A stretch of 62,490 nt of DNA from NCBI GenBank assembly GCA_036267355.1, contig DATAWG010000002.1:1-62490 (forward strand). The letters are read 5' to 3'. This stretch comes from Pirellulales bacterium. Its GTDB lineage: Bacteria; Planctomycetota; Planctomycetia; Pirellulales; DATAWG01. Under the pieces are notes generated by a model. It did no database searches and was not told where the DNA came from. It was given only the letters and a program-made list of their open reading frames with translations. Positions 59,101 through 62,490 of the stretch are shown piece after piece. The first letter of the stretch is position 1. Every line of letters starts with the position of its first letter. The position numbers and the translations under genes were made by a program.

Positions 59101-61154
59101 ACCTCGCTCAACCGCAGATCCAGTTCTACAGCCCAACGGGCACGCTGCTCGCCTCCGGAACCGGGTCGACCAATCAATCGCTGGTGGCAACTGCCAGCGC
59201 CAGCGGAACGTATTACATCGAAGTCACCGGTGGCGGCGGCACCACGGGCGAATATTTCCTCAGCACGTCCGTGGCACCTTCCGTGTCGGTAACGCCGATC
59301 GCTCCGAATCCAACCAACACGGCGGTCTCGCAACTACAGATCGTGTTCAACGGGCCGGTGGCCGGCATGTCGCTGGCCGACCTTTCACTGAGCCTGAACG
59401 GCGGCCCGAACTTGCTCACCGCAAACCAGACGCTCACGACCACCAACGACACCAGCTTCACGCTCGGCAATCTCGGATCGCTGACCGCGGCCAATGGCGT
59501 GTATGCCCTGTCGGTGGCCGCCAACTCGGGAATCACCAATCAGAATGGGCTGGCGCTGCAAACCGGCGCTTCGACGACGTTTACGGTCGATTCCGATCCG
59601 CCCGAGGTCGCAGGTGTTTACGTCAGCGGCACGGCTTGGACGCAAACATTCTTGAGTTATCTTGCCAGCCACGGCCTGGGAAGCGCGCAGCTCGGCTATT
59701 TGATCCCGTCCGGTTCGAGCCAACTACAGGATATTCCCTGGGTAAACGTCAACACGATATCGGTCGTGTTCAATGAAAGTGTTTCGGTCAACGCGGCCGA
59801 TTCGGCTCTCGAATTGATCGGTTCGCCCGACCTGCCCCCTCCGGCCGCCTTGAGCACCGCCACGTTTTCATACAACGCGGCGACCAACACGGCCCAATGG
59901 ACATTTGCCTCGCCGCTGGCGACCGATAAATATCTGTTGAGCATTCCATCGGCCGATGTGACCGACTCGCTCGGTTCGACGCTCGACGGCGAATGGACGA
60001 ACGGTTCGTCGGCGTATCCATCGGGCAACGGAGTCGCGGGCGGGATATTCAATTTCCAGTTCAATATTCTGCAAGGGAACGTGACTCGCGATGGCGGCGT
60101 CACCGGCCTCGACGGAAATACCGTCCGCCTGGCCCTTTTGCAAAACACCACCACCAGCGGCTATTCGCCCTTCGATGATTTGATCGGCAGCGGAACGATC
60201 ACCGGCGTCGACGGCACCTACGTGCGACTTAATCTCGAACAGACGCTGCCGGCGGACAATCCGGTGGCGCCGGCCGCGCAGCTCGGCGACGGATCGGGCG
60301 ATGCCGTCGCATCGACGTCCGGCGACGGAGCGAGCAGCGATCTCGCTTCGCCTGCGGTCTCGCCGCAGTTCCTGACGGTCGTTAGCGACTCAGCCATCGA
60401 TCAACTCGTTCTTGAGCCGCCAGCGCCGATTCCGGCCGCCGACGATTCGCCGCCCGCAACCTGCCCCTCGGCGGGTACGTCCCCGGCCGCGGCGACGACG
60501 CAACCCTCCTCCGACTCGGCAAATTTGCCGACCGCGACGAGTTCCGCCACCGCCGCGCTTCCGACAGCAACATTCACGACAACAACATCAACGGTTGCGA
60601 CATCAACGGTTGCGACATCGGCCGGGCCAACGCCAACGGCACTGGCTTCCACGGCTGCGACCTGGACGCCGTCGACCTCCACGCCGGCAACCTCGCTCGA
60701 GCGAAATATCGGCCCCGTGCCACTGGTCTCGACGCCACTCGCGGAAAGAATACCCGGAGAACCGGAGGACGGATTTGCCGCTGCAGCCGTAGTAGATTTC
60801 GCCGGTCCGCCGCGAGAATTTATCACGACTGGGGCGCCAACGTGGGCCAGCGATGTCGCGGGGCCGATGGCCGAACCGCATGGCGACAGCTCGATCGAGG
60901 ACGGCGGCAGCGATGCTGCGGATTCCGGCAAACTGATTCAAGACGATGCGGGCGGCGATCCACAGGGGATGCCCAGCGGCGACTCGAACGGTGGGCTCCA
61001 GAACGATGCCGATTTCGATCCAAACGCCGCTGCGCGTGCTTCCGTGGACCGCCGTTCGACGGTCGACACTCGCGCTGCGGATGATTCGGCCGCCGATGAT
61101 TTGCTGACGGATCTTGTTTTGGAGCAGGAGATCGATTGGCTTCGCGGCGGATAG
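56157..61154 (+). CDS. Large multidomain S53 peptidase with LEPR-XLL and dockerin-like domains, 1665 aa
   Basis: Predicted surface protein. LEPRCMLSA at 38-46 is the LEPR-XLL motif. An S53 peptidase domain covers about 75-455, with likely catalytic Glu167 and Asp171 in WSLEISLDVEWAHA, oxyanion Asp in SSAGDAGSPGG and Ser382 in GGTSLGAPSW. Ig-like/SbsA-type beta domains cover about 460-670. Pre-peptidase (PPC) type domains lie within about 690-1035 (YYSFTLAAGQTVTLAVAD, TYYAEVTGD twice). Further beta domains run to 1300. A dockerin-like pair is near 1306-1365 (GNVTRDGGVTGLDGNTVRLA and GSGTITGVDGTYVRL). A Ser/Thr/Pro/Asp-rich tail follows. ATG 56157 replaces a TTG seven codons earlier. It is a paralogue of the protease at 4756, with extra adhesion or anchoring parts. 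Confidence 0.9.
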   Translation: MSPRGRRQSNRGGQSGAGFARFSRRGRELEFRTAVERLEPRCMLSAQGLTEQAYTTVALANPLGTASPATGSASPPSAAYTPAEIESVYDFDQVAFAGGTIQGNGAGQTIALIDAYNDPDIQADLTTFDSAFGITAPPTFTVEGQTGSTTQLPSTPTPGSNNDWSLEISLDVEWAHALAPDAKILLVESNSSSLTDLFAAVSTAANTPGVDVISMSFGASEFNGEASDDSIFTTPSGHLGGAATTGGTELAGGITFVSSAGDAGSPGGYPAYSPNVLSVGGTTLNPNPNAPPTYLAPSGTYSSETVWDNSSSSATGGGISVYEPEPSYQDSVVPSSDSDVNNVAYRAMPDVSFDANPNTGVAVVNSFDYGSGAGWVQVGGTSLGAPSWAAIIAIADQGRAIDGIGSLNGATQTLPDIYSMPSNAFHDITGGSNGTYSATVGYDLVTGRGTPIVSSIVGYLSPFAVLSTSPANGSTQYGATQPQYPTSFTVTFSQPYSTSGITASDFEVNGVAATSFTETSSTSITFSFSSSPVISGQLAQTMTIAAGGLDQASNNSPLVAFSGAFYEDPLAQLAVVSTTPASTSVVETQLAPLTSLTVDFNEAYATSSISKSNLTLSEGTVTGYTLVNSTTVTYSLSGLPSTSELTVSIAAGAVTDPDGGAIAAFTATYALSSAIIGSPGGSLVYETEMNGNITNHRGSTTTYTYTAAIAAGQTITAVVVPGTLQGAQLSVVGPGIVNQDTITGSGSQEFVLQTVPVTGGSYTFTVSAPSNNTGSFTLEVFLNAAVSTSGIGGASNNQFSEAQSITGFETIGPTATRAAVVGKTGVYNSSELSDYYSFTLAAGQTVTLAVADQSGAAGMINVALLNSNDGTLANGTPLDTNVDGAIENFTATAAGTYYAEVTGDAADITYLLNVTVGADFDLQANGSQAAAQNITGTAGVLGSIVASAPTQWYAVNLAAGTSLSLQTYTFGGTVANQEQFVDLAQPQIQFYSPTGTLLASGTGSTNQSLVATASASGTYYIEVTGGGGTTGEYFLSTSVAPSVSVTPIAPNPTNTAVSQLQIVFNGPVAGMSLADLSLSLNGGPNLLTANQTLTTTNDTSFTLGNLGSLTAANGVYALSVAANSGITNQNGLALQTGASTTFTVDSDPPEVAGVYVSGTAWTQTFLSYLASHGLGSAQLGYLIPSGSSQLQDIPWVNVNTISVVFNESVSVNAADSALELIGSPDLPPPAALSTATFSYNAATNTAQWTFASPLATDKYLLSIPSADVTDSLGSTLDGEWTNGSSAYPSGNGVAGGIFNFQFNILQGNVTRDGGVTGLDGNTVRLALLQNTTTSGYSPFDDLIGSGTITGVDGTYVRLNLEQTLPADNPVAPAAQLGDGSGDAVASTSGDGASSDLASPAVSPQFLTVVSDSAIDQLVLEPPAPIPAADDSPPATCPSAGTSPAAATTQPSSDSANLPTATSSATAALPTATFTTTTSTVATSTVATSAGPTPTALASTAATWTPSTSTPATSLERNIGPVPLVSTPLAERIPGEPEDGFAAAAVVDFAGPPREFITTGAPTWASDVAGPMAEPHGDSSIEDGGSDAADSGKLIQDDAGGDPQGMPSGDSNGGLQNDADFDPNAAARASVDRRSTVDTRAADDSAADDLLTDLVLEQEIDWLRGG

Positions 61155-61303
61155 CGCTTGAGAAGGGTGCGAGCTGCGGAGGCGGTAGGATAGTTCCGCG
61201 GATGACGACCGGAACGACGGATTGATGGGAAGGATTCTTCGATGGCAACTAGGATTTACAAGACGCTAATGACGTTTGCAATTTGCGCGCGTAGGAGTAG
61301 CCA

Positions 61304-62005
61304 GTGGCATCACAGATTCGAGCATGCATCCGGGTTTTGCCGGGCTTTGTGCGGTTGGTTTCGAGCGGCCTGCTTGTAGCGGCTTTTTGTTCGACGGCCT
61401 TTTCCTTGCGAACGGCGCGCGGTGAAGTCATCATCACCGCACCGACGGTTTCGCTCCCGTATTCGGCCTCCGACCGCACCGAGACGGTCGAGGTGTACGT
61501 GCAAGACACGGACAACCCGTCGCCGCAAGTCGGCGACCAGCAGGTCGAGCTCGCGCTACCGTCGAGCCCCGACGTGTTTTTCACCTCTGCCGGCGCCACG
61601 GTCGACCACCCCTATCTCTTCGCGCCGCAAGCACCAGTCCCAAATGTCACGAGCAACGTCGTTTATGGGACCGATTATCCGTATCAACCGCCCTATGACG
61701 TCTCGCCACCAGTTCTGGCCGATGGCGACGGCCTGCTGATGGTTCAGTTGACGGTGAAGGGGGGCACTGTCGGCGATTTTCCGTTGACGTTCAACCTAAA
61801 AACCGGAACGGACGCGGTAGGAACGGCGCTCTTCGACCAATTGAGCGATCCGATTGCATTCACGGTGCAAAACGGTTGGATCGACATCGCCCCGGCGCCG
61901 GTGCCGGAGCCCTCGGGGATAGCGCTGGCGGGAATTGCGGTTGCCGCGGGCCTGATCGCGTGGCGCCGGCGAGCGCGACTTCGCCGGCCGGCTGAGGCGG
62001 TTTAA
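61304..62005 (+). CDS. PEP-CTERM sorting-signal protein, 233 aa, GTG start
   Basis: An N-terminal signal segment (FVRLVSSGLLVAAFCSTAFS) is followed by a beta-rich mature region with VEVYVQDTDNPSPQVGDQQV near 62, PPVLADGDGLLMVQLTVKGG near 137 and DFPLTFNLKTGTDAVG. The C-terminus VPEPSGIALAGIAVAAGLI followed by AWRRRARLRR is a PEP-CTERM signal, recognised by exosortase in bacteria that have that system. The exosortase gene is not in the window. The GTG at 61304 has AGGAG 7 nt upstream. It follows the giant protease by 150 bp on the same strand, so joint expression is possible. Confidence 0.88.
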   Translation: MASQIRACIRVLPGFVRLVSSGLLVAAFCSTAFSLRTARGEVIITAPTVSLPYSASDRTETVEVYVQDTDNPSPQVGDQQVELALPSSPDVFFTSAGATVDHPYLFAPQAPVPNVTSNVVYGTDYPYQPPYDVSPPVLADGDGLLMVQLTVKGGTVGDFPLTFNLKTGTDAVGTALFDQLSDPIAFTVQNGWIDIAPAPVPEPSGIALAGIAVAAGLIAWRRRARLRRPAEAV

Positions 62006-62059
62006 TCGGTTCCAACGAGACCGCTCGGTGCGGCGACTTGGGCCGGGTGCGATGCGCGC

Positions 62060-62097
62060 AAAAAAAGACCCGTTCAGCCTGGCTAGGTCTGAACGGG
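62060..62097 (-). terminator. Rho-independent terminator of the 16S rRNA transcript
   Basis: On the minus strand CCCGTTCAG (62097-62089) pairs with CTGAACGGG (62077-62069), an exact 9-bp stem. An 11-nt loop, itself partly self-complementary, lies between them, and the stem is followed by TCTTTTTTT. It lies about 150 nt after the 16S 3' end. 62098-62247 shows no tRNA or 23S start. Confidence 0.85.
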
Positions 62098-62245
62098 CCT
62101 TATCTAGTCAATTTGGTAGCCGATTCCTCGAACGAACTGCCTTTGGAGCAGCCTATTTTTGGAGTCATTCTTTTTGGAGCAGCACAAGGACCGTCTCCAC
62201 ATGGTCGTCCCAACGGCGTCGCCGTCGCTGGGATAGGTATCCTTA

Positions 62246-62490
<245 letters not shown>

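Overview
The window looks like chromosomal DNA from a planctomycete, most likely of the order Pirellulales. This is inferred from gene content, not from a database search. The markers are two surface proteases with the LEPR-XLL N-terminal motif, a PEP-CTERM protein, a dockerin-like domain, a BBP7-type outer-membrane barrel, a DUF6800-type basic protein, an FmdB zinc ribbon with a Cys/Gly-rich tail, a SUMF1-fold protein next to a sulfatase, and the 3' end of a 16S rRNA gene that has its own terminator. The DNA is GC-rich, so nearly every real gene has long antisense shadow frames, which were left out.

Layout. 1-530 is a tandem 259-bp repeat. 533-9403 holds a hypothetical gene, a transglutaminase lipoprotein, an S53 protease that overlaps a convergent FmdB gene, an acyltransferase-like membrane protein and a HAD phosphatase. 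9660-16730 holds ilvD, a SpoU/TrmH methyltransferase, the ligT-type RNA phosphodiesterase, a PfkB sugar kinase, a large secreted six-hairpin-like protein and a 60-residue gene. 17069-27464 is an envelope and signalling stretch: BBP7 barrel, OmpA lipoprotein, DUF6800, a FliL-like membrane protein, a histidine kinase with a CxxCH haem motif, rnhA, a second soluble histidine kinase and a membrane-anchored caspase-like protein. 27548-32266 is a tight tyrA-purL-purQ operon on the minus strand. 32414-43917 is mostly extracellular carbohydrate chemistry: SUMF1-like protein, sulfatase, sialate O-acetylesterase and two divergent TIM-barrel glycosidases, plus a tRNA-Arg(UCG), a bPH2 protein, a YbjQ protein and a transposase remnant. 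44424-51144 holds a predicted homing-type nuclease, a serine beta-lactamase-like hydrolase, three envelope proteins and glnB. 51188-61154 holds a DUF1641 protein, a formate-dehydrogenase-like molybdoenzyme, phoU and a 1665-residue S53 protease. 61304-62490 holds a PEP-CTERM protein, a strong terminator and the 16S rRNA 3' end.

The most unusual layer is the density of short dispersed repeats. At least seven families recur: a GTAGCAGGCACACTCCG palindrome; a 97-bp palindrome nested inside it with a 5-bp duplication; a GGTCAG hairpin; the 259-bp unit; an AGCCCGAAGCGTTAGCGAGG palindrome; an AAATAACTTCTCC palindrome; and CCCTCGTCCCTCG or CCTCAAGCCTC tracts. Some have entered genes in frame: about 41 residues in PurQ and about 15 in a membrane protein. 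Others form the pyrimidine-rich leaders just before start codons, in genes with no visible Shine-Dalgarno sequence.

The best candidates for new biology are the caspase-like protein with an unrecognised 320-residue N-terminal domain (25470-27464), the nested palindromes, the repeat insertion in PurQ, and the Gln that replaces the usual active-site His in the formate-dehydrogenase-like enzyme.
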